DNA from: CAVXDY01 sp963721335
Lineage (GTDB): Bacteria; Actinomycetota; Thermoleophilia; Miltoncostaeales; Miltoncostaeaceae
Direction: 5' to 3'
Length of the DNA stretch: 64,000 nucleotides
Assembly: GCA_963721335.1 (NCBI GenBank)
Contig: CAVRIV010000008.1
Span: 992,001 to 1,056,000, forward strand
The translations under genes were made by a program, and so were the position numbers. Below the pieces are notes generated by a model. The model saw only the letters and a program-made list of their open reading frames with translations. It made no database searches and had not been told where the DNA came from. Positions 56,877 through 64,000 of the stretch are shown in pieces (positions within the stretch are counted from its first letter, which is position 1; every line of letters starts with the position of its first letter).

Positions 56877-57580
56877 GCGAGCGCCTCGGAGAGCCGGGAC
56901 AGGGCGGCGCCCAGGCCGCGCCGCCGGCCGCCGGGCCACCGGCCGACGGCGATCTGGCGCGCATCCCCCTCGTCCCACGGCACCTCGGCGACCACCTCCA
57001 CTCCGACGGCGCGCGCGAGGGCGCGGGCGCTCAGGTCGCTGCCACCCGGAACGGCGGATACGACCAGCGCGCTCCGCCGATCCGCGCCGGTCCCCGCCAG
57101 GGCCTCGACGAGCCGGCGGGCGCGCCGGGCGGCGGCGACGCTTGGCGGGCAGACCAGCAGGACCCGGGTCGCCGCCTCCGCCGCGGCGATCGCCAGCGTC
57201 GAGAGGCCGGCCCCGGCGTCGAGGACGACTCGGCCCTCGCCGCCGGCGACCTCCACGAGCCGCGCGACCCCCGCCGCGTCCCAGGGGGAGCCGGCGCCCG
57301 GCGTGCCCGGGCCGAGGACGAGCATCGCGCCGGACGAGTGGGCGTGGCCGGCCTGCCGCAGGTGGCCGGCGTCGAGCTCGGCCGACACCGAGGCGAGATC
57401 CGCCAGGCCGCGCTCGACCGACACGCCCCATGCGCCCGCGAGGTCACCTCGCTCGACGTCGATCTCCACCAGCCAGGTCGCCTCTCCCGCCGCGGCCCAC
57501 GCGAGAGCGATCCCACCCGCCACCAGGCTCGCGCCGCATCCCCCGCACGCCCCGACGACCACCACCGCGGGGCCGGTCAT
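56873..57580 (-). CDS. TadZ/CpaE-like ParA-fold protein
   Basis: A 235-residue protein with the MinD/ParA fold, used in Tad systems to place the pilus at a pole. AVVVVGACGGCGASLVAGGIALAWA is the P-loop region; the usual lysines of KGGxGKS are absent (GACGGCGAS), so ATP binding may be altered. LVEIDVERGDLAGAWG and VVLDAGAGLSTLAIAAAEAATRVLLVCPPS give the other ParA-like motifs. It overlaps the cpaB stop (ATGA) and the tadA start. Confidence 0.72.
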   Translation of the reverse strand: MTGPAVVVVGACGGCGASLVAGGIALAWAAAGEATWLVEIDVERGDLAGAWGVSVERGLADLASVSAELDAGHLRQAGHAHSSGAMLVLGPGTPGAGSPWDAAGVARLVEVAGGEGRVVLDAGAGLSTLAIAAAEAATRVLLVCPPSVAAARRARRLVEALAGTGADRRSALVVSAVPGGSDLSARALARAVGVEVVAEVPWDEGDARQIAVGRWPGGRRRGLGAALSRLSEALA

Positions 57581-58231
57581 GGCCTGTCGGTCTCGTCGGG
57601 AGGGCGCGCGAGCAGACGGACCTCTCGGGCGAAGTTCAGCGCCTCGGTGATCCGGAGCGCCTGGACGGCCGTCACGCGGAGGAGCGCCTCTCCCGCGGCC
57701 ATCGGGTCGCCGGTCGCGGCGCCGTCGGCGGTCGCGAGGACCTCGGCGTCGGCGACGACCACCTCGGTTCGCCCGGCGAGACCCTCTCCGGTCGATGCCA
57801 CCACGTTCGACGCGCGCCCCCGGCCCCAGCGCCACACCGGTGGCCGAGAGTGGAACGGAGACCGCCCGCTCTCCGGCCGCCAGCGGCGGTGGTCCGAGGC
57901 CGGGCGATCCACCGAGGCTGGCCTGGGTGAGGGGCTCCCCCTCCGAGACGAACCCCGTCGTCCGCCGCCCGACCGCCTCGGCCGGGTCGCGGAGCAGACC
58001 CGGGAGCGCGAGGCCGGCGGGGACCGGGGCCAGCGTCAGACCGTCGCGAGCGAGGTCGGCGTCGATGACCGTGGCCGCCGGAAGGTCCGTCCCCGCCACC
58101 ACGACCCAGCCGCCGTCGGCGGGCTGCGCGGCGGCCCGAAGCGTGAACGCCACCGCCAGGAGGCCGGCGGCGCCGGCGAGGGCCATCCAGACGCCGGCCC
58201 GGCGACCGCGCACGCCGCGGATGCGCCTCAC
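57577..58231 (-). CDS. CpaB/RcpC-like SAF-domain pilus protein (frameshifted)
   Basis: An exported SAF-domain protein of about 217 residues. The first part has one membrane segment (VWMALAGAAGLLAVAFTL), WVVVAGTDLPAATVIDADLA, FVSEGEPLTQASLGGSPG and GERAVSVPLSATGVALGPGARV. The rest, VVASTGEGLAGRTEVVVADAEVL, is in another frame. Removing one A at 57805-57811 (minus-strand GTCGAAC instead of GTCGAC) joins them. CpaB-type proteins help guide the pilus through the envelope. The broken frame may be a sequence error. Confidence 0.72.
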
Positions 58232-58773
58232 GCCTCGTCCCCGTGCACGGCCGCGCCACAGCGTCCGCACTGGGCGCCGGGCAATCCGCCGCCCTGACAC
58301 CGGTCGCAGGGCCGCCAGCCGCACCCGGCCCAGCGAACCAGCACCGCGGGCCGAAGCGCCGGCATACGGGGCTCGTCGTCCTCGCGGCAGGCCATCCCCA
58401 GGAGACCCGCGACGCCCGCGGCGCCGGCGAGGGCCTGCAGCGCCCGCAAGGGCCGTGGAGACCCCTCGTGGCCGGCCAGGGCCACGGCGACGACCCACGT
58501 CGCCGCGCGCGCCGAGGGAGGGAGCCGGACCACGTCTCGCTTCATCAGCTCGGCCAGCCCCCACAGCGCCGCGGACCCCGGATCCGCGGCAGGCGGGCGC
58601 ACCAGGACGACCGCCGAGGAGCCGGCCGCCTCCAGCGCGGCCACGACCGCGTCGGCCGCGACCGGCGGCCACGATCCGTCGCGTCGCCGACCGCGGCGAA
58701 TCACCCGGATCCCGTCGACGCCCTCGGCGGGGACCGCCGGCGCGACGGACTCCTCGACGACGAGGATGCTCAC
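58228..58773 (-). CDS. Unknown protein with C-terminal zinc-ribbon-like cysteines
   Basis: A 181-residue protein I do not recognise. Residues 1-110 look like a small alpha/beta domain (VSILVVEESVAPAVPAEG, DAVVAALEAAGSSAVVLVRPP). The C-terminus has CGWRPCDRC, then GAQCGRCGAAVHGDE: five cysteines in two CxxC-like knuckles and a likely zinc ribbon. It sits between the kinase and cpaB genes with GTGA overlaps on both sides, so it is part of the Tad operon. Confidence 0.6.
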   Translation of the reverse strand: MSILVVEESVAPAVPAEGVDGIRVIRRGRRRDGSWPPVAADAVVAALEAAGSSAVVLVRPPAADPGSAALWGLAELMKRDVVRLPPSARAATWVVAVALAGHEGSPRPLRALQALAGAAGVAGLLGMACREDDEPRMPALRPAVLVRWAGCGWRPCDRCQGGGLPGAQCGRCGAAVHGDEA

Positions 58774-59450
58774 GCCGCCGCCGGGCACGGCGCCGAGGCG
58801 ACGAGCGGGAGCGAGAGCCGGAAGCACGCGCCCGGCCCCCTGGGATCGAGCGTCAGCCGGCCGCCGTGGGCCTCGGCGATCTCCCGCGCGATGGCGAGCC
58901 CGAGGCCCTTCCCCCGCCCCCGCGGAGCACTGCCTCGCTCGCCTGCCCGGAAGATGAGACGGCGATCGCCCGGAGCGATCCCCGGACCCTCGTCGCGCAC
59001 CCGCAGCTGCGCCCATCCTCGCGCGACCGACACCCGCACGGCGAGCTCGCCGCCCTCCGGGGAGTGGCGAAGGCCGTTGTGGATGAGGTTGCCGAGGGCC
59101 CGCTCCAGGGAGGGCGCATGCCCCTGCACCTCGACCGCCTCGCCGAGCTGTCGGAGGGTCAACCGCACGCCGCGTGCGGCGGCCACGGCGGCGTGCCGTT
59201 CGACCGCCTCCGCCGCGAGCGCGCCGAGCGCGACCCGTCGGGAGTGCCGCGTCGGCGGGCTCGCGACCAGGCCCTCGAGACCGGCCGCGAGGCGCAGCGC
59301 CTCGCCGTCGATGAGCTCCAGGCCACGACGCCGGTCGGCCCGCGGCTCGTCGCGTCCCAGGGTCGCGCACAGCCCGCGGATGACCGTGAGGGGGCCGTAG
59401 AGGTCATGCACGGCCCGGGCCATCGCCTCGGGTGCCGTTCCCGTGCCCAT
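58770..59450 (-). CDS. Soluble histidine kinase without sensor domain
   Basis: A 226-residue kinase. The phospho-acceptor His is in MARAVHDLYGPLTVIRGLCATL near residue 15; the N box is LGNLIHNGLRHSPEGG; G1 is VRDEGPGIAPGD; G2 is GRGKGLGLAIAREIAEAHGG. There is no transmembrane or PAS region ahead, so a signal must come from a partner protein. It is one base after the response regulator stop and is probably its partner. Confidence 0.85.
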   Translation of the reverse strand: MGTGTAPEAMARAVHDLYGPLTVIRGLCATLGRDEPRADRRRGLELIDGEALRLAAGLEGLVASPPTRHSRRVALGALAAEAVERHAAVAAARGVRLTLRQLGEAVEVQGHAPSLERALGNLIHNGLRHSPEGGELAVRVSVARGWAQLRVRDEGPGIAPGDRRLIFRAGERGSAPRGRGKGLGLAIAREIAEAHGGRLTLDPRGPGACFRLSLPLVASAPCPAAA

Positions 59451-59451
59451 C

Positions 59452-60180
59452 TCAGGCCTCCTCGGGAAGTAGGCGGTAGCCGACCCCCCACACGTTGGCG
59501 ACCCAGCGCTCGCCGGCACCGCAGGCCGCGAGCTTGCGGCGCAGGCGGCTGGCATGGCTGTCAACCGTCCGCGTCCGCGCGGCTCCCCGGTAGCCCCAGA
59601 CATCGCGCAGCAGCTCTCCCTTGGTGAGAACGCGCGCCGGATCCTTCGCCAGGGCGGCGAGGAGCGCGAACTCCTTGGCGGAGAGGTCGAGGGCCGTGCC
59701 GGCCAGGGTCGCCCTCCGGCCGTGGCGGTCGACCACGAGCGGACCGACGCGGATCTCCTCACGAAGGGTGGCTCCGCGAGAGCGCCGGATGAGCGCCCCG
59801 AGCCGCGCAAGGACCTCGGGATAGTGGAACGGCTTCGAGACGTAGTCGTCCGCCCCCCGCTCGATCCCGCGCACCGCGGCGTGGGGGCTCGTCTGGCCCG
59901 AGATCAGGAGGATCGGCATCCCGGCGTCCCACGGGTCGTCGGCGCCGCCGTCGCGGATCGTCGCCACCAGATCCAGCCCGCTCATCCCCGGCAGGCCCAC
60001 ATCGACCACCGCGACGTCGGGGCGGGATCCGCCCAGCATCGTCATCGCCTCCTCGCCCGAGGTCGCCGAGACCGGGGCGAACCGGTCGGCGATCAGGTTC
60101 TCGGCGAGGAACACCCGCGTCGGCCCGTCGTCCTCGACGAGCAGAACCGACGGAACGACCCTTCCCAGGCCCAGCGACAT
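59452..60180 (-). CDS. OmpR/PhoB-family response regulator
   Basis: A 242-residue regulator. The receiver has VLLVEDDGPTRVFL, phosphorylation Asp in VAVVDVGLPGMSG, LLISGQTS and the lysine in DDYVSKPF. The C-terminal winged helix has LSAKEFALLAALAKDPARVLTKGELLRDVWGYRG and VDSHASRLRRKL. It is first of the minus-strand pilus operon, so it may control piliation. Confidence 0.9.
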   Translation of the reverse strand: MSLGLGRVVPSVLLVEDDGPTRVFLAENLIADRFAPVSATSGEEAMTMLGGSRPDVAVVDVGLPGMSGLDLVATIRDGGADDPWDAGMPILLISGQTSPHAAVRGIERGADDYVSKPFHYPEVLARLGALIRRSRGATLREEIRVGPLVVDRHGRRATLAGTALDLSAKEFALLAALAKDPARVLTKGELLRDVWGYRGAARTRTVDSHASRLRRKLAACGAGERWVANVWGVGYRLLPEEA

Positions 60181-60321
60181 GACCCACCTCCCCGAACCTC
60201 GCGGCCGGCCGCCCCGGCGGCGTCCCGATCCACGCTGAGAGGAGGCGCGGGAGCGCCGCGTCTCGCCCCCGGCCCGTCACACGTCATTCGCTGGGAGCGG
60301 GAATTTCTGCCCCCGAGGGAC

Positions 60322-61774
60322 TCACCCCGGGCAGCCGGCTCCGCTCGGCGGAACGGCAAGGTCCATCAGGTAGGCGTCCACGTAGGTGTTCGACGCAGTC
60401 GTCCTTGCCGTAGATGGTGTGGCCGCCGCCGTGGTAGGTCAGCAGCCGCCCGCGCGCGAGCGAGGTGGCCACACGACGGGCCGCGTCGTACGGGGTGACG
60501 GGGTCGCCGGTGTTGCCGACCACGAGGATCGGGGGGCTCCCTGCGGCCGTGACGACGCCGAGCGCGTCCGGCGCCTGCACCGGCCAGTTGAGGCACGGCA
60601 GCGCGAACGCCCGGACGTAGCCGCTGACGAGCCCCGGCACCACGGTGGCCTCGCGGGCCGCACCGGCGGCGAGCTCCTCGACCTGACCAGCGGAGGTGGG
60701 ATGGGGCAGGTCGCCGCAGTACACGGCGATGGTGGGAGCCAGGTCGAACGCGCCCACGAACCCGTCCGCGAACTGCTCGAAGAGATTCCCGAGGCCGCGT
60801 TGGCCCTCGGCGATCGCCGCGTAGAACGGGTCCCGCAGACCATCGTCGTAGGTCACCGCGATGCCGGCGAGGACGACGGCATTGGCCGCGACCTCCCGGC
60901 CGTCGTCGGTGTGGAGCGGCTCGTGTCGGGCCATCTGGACGAGGTTCCTGTACCCCTCGAGCGCATCGCCCTCGATCGGGCACCCGGCATCGCACGCGGC
61001 AAGGGCGGCGGCGAGGCTGCGGTCGATGGACGCCGCGGTGCTGGTGAGCTGGTCGCCGAGGGTCTGCTGGGGGTTGACGATCCCGTCGAGCGCCATGGCG
61101 CGGAGGCTGGCCGGGAACCGTTCGGCGTAGCGGAGCCCGATCAGGGTGCCGTAGGAGAACCCGACGTAGGTGATCGGGTCGCCACCGAGAGCGAGCCGGA
61201 TGGCCTCGATGTCCATGACCGCGTCGGACGTCCCGACGTGGTGGAGGAGGGCGCCGTTGGCCGCGGCGCAGGCGGCGGCGTCGTCGCGCGCGGCCCGTTC
61301 GAGGGCCTCATGGCCCACCGGGTCGATCGGTGCGAGGTCCACGGTGAGGAACGACTCGGCCAGCCGTTCGCCGCAGTCGAGGGGTTCGCTCCGGCCGACC
61401 CCGCGCGGATCCCAGGACACGATGTCGAACCGGCGGGCGATGTCGTCGCTGAAGGGGCCGTCGCCGTCGAGGAAGTCGATCCCCGAGGCCCCGGGCCCGC
61501 CGGGGTTGGTGACCAGCAGGCCGATCCTCGCGTCCGGGTCTGCCGCCGGCAGCATGGCCACCGCCAGGCTGATCGTCGGCCCGCTCGGGTCGTCGTGGTC
61601 GAGCGGCACCTCGAGCGACGCGCACCGCAACCGGCTGCCGCAGCTCGTCCAGTCCAGCGTGCCGGGCGCGGTGCCCGTGGTGCGGGACGAGTCGTCGCCG
61701 GAGGAACAGGCCCCGACGATGAGCAGCACGGCGAAGCAGCCCGCCAATTGCCGAGCGCGGCGGGCGGGGCTCAC
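60322..61774 (-). CDS. Lipoprotein alpha/beta hydrolase, tripeptidyl-aminopeptidase type (frameshifted end)
   Basis: About 483 residues once corrected. Lipobox VGACSSGDD follows a signal peptide. DWTSCGSRLRCASLEVPLDHDDPSG and LLVTNPGGPGASGIDFL are typical of S33-like mycelial tripeptidyl aminopeptidases; Ser in YVGFSYGTLIGLRYAE, Asp in VVGNTGDPVTPYDAA and His in GGGHTIYGKDD make the triad. After KDDCVE the frame breaks. Removing one A at 60388-60394 gives YVDAYLMDLAVPPSGAGCPG and a stop at 60322. Without correction the end is nonsense to 60284. Confidence 0.78.
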
Positions 61775-62734
61775 GGGAGCAGGCCTCGGATCTCCGAGAG
61801 GACGACATCAGGTCGGTCGAGCTGGATGTAGTGACCGGTGTCGTTGACGGATACGGAGGTGAGCATCCGAGGAGAGCGACAGCCAGCCCTCCTGACCGTC
61901 GTCCCACACCTCGTTCAGCCGGGCGGTGGCGGCGGGATGCGAGTCCCGGGAAACGGATGGTCTGCGGCGGTGACGACCGCGAGGGGAAGCGCGCCGAGGG
62001 ACTCGATCGCGCTGACGCCGGCGAAGGCGGCGACCTCGTCCATCCGTTCGGGGTTGTCGGTCGGGTCGGCCGGGTCGGGGCACCGGTCCCGAAAGCCAGC
62101 GGCGGCCTCGGTGCCGTCATCGGGTACCGCGCAACCGGCGGCGATCCAGCCCGGCGGGGTCGCGTCGAGGAGCACCAGGCCGTCGACCTCTGTGCGGTAT
62201 CGCGACGCGAAGGTCACGGCCTCGCCACCCCCGTAGGAGTGCCCGACGACGACGTAGGGCCCCTGCTGACCGATCTCGGCCAGCAGGGCGCGGAGGTTCC
62301 GCGCCGACGTCGCGAACGTCTGGGTCTGGGTCGGCGGATCGCTGGCGCCGGTCCCGAACCGGGCATAGGAGCAGACCCGGGCCTGGCGCGCGAGGGCGGG
62401 CTCGATCTCGCCCCAGCTGTCGCCGCCGTCGTTGAAGCCGGAGATCAACAGGACGGTCGTGGCCCCGGCACCGACGCACCGGACGTGCAGGCGCCCCTCA
62501 CCGACGCGGATCAGCTCGTCGACGGTCTCTCGGGGCCGGCACCGTCGAGGCGGACGACGGCGAAGCGGCCGGCGGGGACGACGGCGCGGCATCCGTCCCG
62601 CACGCGACCGTCGAGCCGATGAGGGCCACGCCGATGAGGCCGACGCTGATGAGGTGGCCCGACCGAGCGCGGAAGGCCCGCTGCGGCGCGCCGGCAGCCA
62701 TGGCCTCAGGGTCGAGCCGCTCCGGATCGGGCAT
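61771..62734 (-). pseudogene. Lipoprotein alpha/beta hydrolase broken by three frameshifts
   Basis: A lipoprotein signal (HLISVGLIGVALIGSTVACG) follows ATG 62734, which has GGAAGAGG in front. The hydrolase core lies in another frame: VDELIRVGEGRLHVRCVG, LLISGFNDGGDSWGE, nucleophile VVVGHSYGGGEAV. The end needs two more shifts to read ARLNEVWDDGQEGWLSLSSDA and VNDTGHYIQLDRPDVVLSEI. Breaks: extra base near 62536, missing base near 61928, extra base near 61866; the net length is then 321 codons. Triad residues survive, so either sequence errors or very young decay are possible. Confidence 0.65.
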
Positions 62735-63095
62735 GGCCCTCTTCCTTCTCAGCGGCGACCGGGGGCCGGGGTCGCGAGGAGTACGGCCGGAGGCTCCGAC
62801 GGGCACGGAGTCTATTCCTCTCGCCTGCAGTCGACCGCCCTGCCGTCCGCGCGCCCAATCGGTGAGCCACCTCGCCCCGTCCACTCGTCGCGCCTCCGTC
62901 GCGGCCGGCGCGTGAGCTGGTCCGATCAACGCAAATTGGTGAAAACCGGTGTGAACGCTCGGATCGCCTCAGCGATGGCGTTCCTAGCCTCTTACCGCTC
63001 GAAACTGGACCTCTAGTCAGGACACGGATTCTGCTCGGGCTGTGAGGCTGCGCCTCCGAGTGAACGTGCAAATTTCAACGACAGGTCCGGTCGCC
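62735..63095. other. Divergent gap without a recognisable gene
   Basis: 361 bases between divergent genes. Frames here are high-GC chance frames with no domain-like pattern. 62910-63080 is lower in GC than its surroundings and likely holds promoters, but I see no confident -35/-10 pair. Confidence 0.5.
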
Positions 63096-63491
63096 ATGAC
63101 TGCACGGAATCACCGCCCTCCGCCCGGCGGATATCGGGACCTCCGGCCCGACGTGGCCGTGAGCCCGGACCCGCTTCCGGCCTCGCCGACCGGGACCGCA
63201 CAGGCGTCCCTGCGAGCGCGCCTCGCGGCCCTCGATGATCTCTACGAGTCGAACACGATCACGGTCACGGAACTGAGCAGGGCGCGAAGCGCGCTTCTCG
63301 TGGGCCGGGTTGACGAGGGCCGTGCGCGCCTGATCGGCGCCGATGCGTCCCTGTTCGTGAACGAGCCGCTCCCCGCTCCGAAGCGCGCGAGGGTCGCCGG
63401 CCTGCCGGTCTGGACGGCCGCCGCGATCGCGGGCGCCCTGGTCGTGGCGCGGGCGGCACCGATGATGCTCTCCGCACGGCGACGGGTCTGA
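63096..63491 (+). CDS. Small SHOCT-like protein with membrane segment
   Basis: A 131-residue protein. LRARLAALDDLYESNTITVTELSRARSALLVGRVDEG in the middle resembles a SHOCT-type short helical hairpin. A hydrophobic stretch (VWTAAAIAGALVVARAAPMML) lies near the end, followed by a basic tail. The first 45 residues are Pro-rich and without similarity. No role can be given. Confidence 0.55.
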   Translation: MTARNHRPPPGGYRDLRPDVAVSPDPLPASPTGTAQASLRARLAALDDLYESNTITVTELSRARSALLVGRVDEGRARLIGADASLFVNEPLPAPKRARVAGLPVWTAAAIAGALVVARAAPMMLSARRRV

Positions 63492-63498
63492 TCGCAGA

Positions 63499-64000
63499 GT
63501 GAGGCGCCGCCTGGCTCGCGCGCCGCGGGGGAGCCTCGCCGCCCTCGCGATCTGCGCCCTCGCCGTCGCGGCTCTCGCGGCCGTCCCGCATCGGGCGAGC
63601 GCCGAGACCCTCGTCGTGGTCGACCATGTCGGCGACGTCTACGAGGGGTCCCTCGGCGGCGAGCTCATCGCGCGACCCGAGACCGGGGTGTCCCGGGCGG
63701 CGTTCGACGGCACGGGCCGGCTCTGGCTCGCGACCCGGCGCGGCGAGGAGGGGTGCTCCCTGACCTCTCCCGATCAACCCACGAGCGAGATCTCCTTCGA
63801 CTCGGTGAGCTTCGTCCCTCAGGCCAGGCGGGGCGGCTACAACGGATGCGGGATCGCCACGGCGCCCGGCGCCGCGCTGCTCTTCGACAGCGACGACGGC
63901 ACGGCCGCCTCCTCGTCGATCTGGAGGCTCGACCTCGCCTCGCTTCAGGCCCGTGTCGTCCACGGTGGGCTGACGGGGGTGTCCAGCGTCGACGGCAGGG
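63499..64000 (+). CDS. Exported protein, N-terminal part (cut by window edge)
   Basis: 167 residues are visible; the gene continues past the edge. A signal peptide (SLAALAICALAVAALAAVPH, cut near ASA) leads to beta-rich sequence such as VVDHVGDVYEGSLGGELIARP, AAFDGTGRLWLATR and SIWRLDLASLQARVV. This looks like blades of a propeller, but no family is certain. GTG 63499 lies seven bases after the previous stop. Confidence 0.6.
   Translation, partial: MRRRLARAPRGSLAALAICALAVAALAAVPHRASAETLVVVDHVGDVYEGSLGGELIARPETGVSRAAFDGTGRLWLATRRGEEGCSLTSPDQPTSEISFDSVSFVPQARRGGYNGCGIATAPGAALLFDSDDGTAASSSIWRLDLASLQARVVHGGLTGVSSVDGR

Noticed and set aside
1..64000. tRNA or rRNA genes
   Set aside because: No cloverleaf-like or rRNA-like stretch was found in the gaps I read; a covariance scan would settle it.

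Overview
This window is very GC-rich, with GTG starts, GTGA/ATGA stop-start overlaps and many promoters placed directly before the start codon. A complete mraZ-to-ftsZ cluster without ftsA, a meso-diaminopimelate-type MurE (DNPR motif) and this codon use point to an actinobacterium. I would guess Thermoleophilia or a relative, but that is inference and no rRNA or tRNA gene is visible to prove it.

Layout. 1-1481: end of a ureide (allantoin) degradation set, ureidoglycine aminohydrolase then ureidoglycolate amidohydrolase. 1487-3886 (minus): scpA-scpB-rluB-aroH, divergent from trpS (3978). 5052-9400: CPBP protease, Crp-type regulator, AlkA-like glycosylase, VanW-family protein. 9601-12657: an exported RTX-repeat protein, an NTF2-like protein, a cupin and a fluoroacetate-dehalogenase-like hydrolase. 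12722-17796: a large LuxR-type regulator, then a PaaK-like adenylate-forming enzyme coupled to a FeeM-like N-acyl amino acid synthase, a candidate signal-making module with an 18-bp dyad in front. 17864-22831: a GGDEF/EAL protein, an unknown exported protein and a secreted subtilisin. 22925-28722 (minus): a full glycine cleavage operon gcvT-gcvH-gcvPA-gcvPB-lpd.

28803-44557 (minus): the division and cell-wall cluster mraZ-rsmH-ftsL-ftsI-murE-murF-mraY-murD-[structured 236-bp element]-ftsW-murG-murC-murB-ftsQ-ftsZ. mraZ has three 10-bp-phased MraZ boxes. Divergent from it, a 99-residue membrane protein sits behind two perfect LexA-type SOS boxes, one covering its -35 and one its -10. 45127-48095 holds an ExeA-like ATPase, a ribbon-helix-helix-like protein, two CHAD proteins and a phosphoesterase. 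48118-49802 is an ECF sigma factor with a DUF4349 membrane protein.

50127-53561: two PQQ-type propeller proteins around a small cupredoxin, probably an exported redox set. 53599-60180 (minus): a Tad/Flp pilus operon led by a response regulator and a soluble histidine kinase. 60322-62734: two exported alpha/beta hydrolases, both broken by frameshifts. 63096-64000: a SHOCT-like small protein and the start of an exported protein.

Frame breaks occur in six genes (scpB, murC, the RTX protein, cpaB and both hydrolases). scpB and murC share one insertion context, and cpaB and the peptidase share another. Because murC is essential, sequencing or assembly error is the likeliest reason for most of them; the hydrolase at 61771-62734, with three breaks, may be a true pseudogene.
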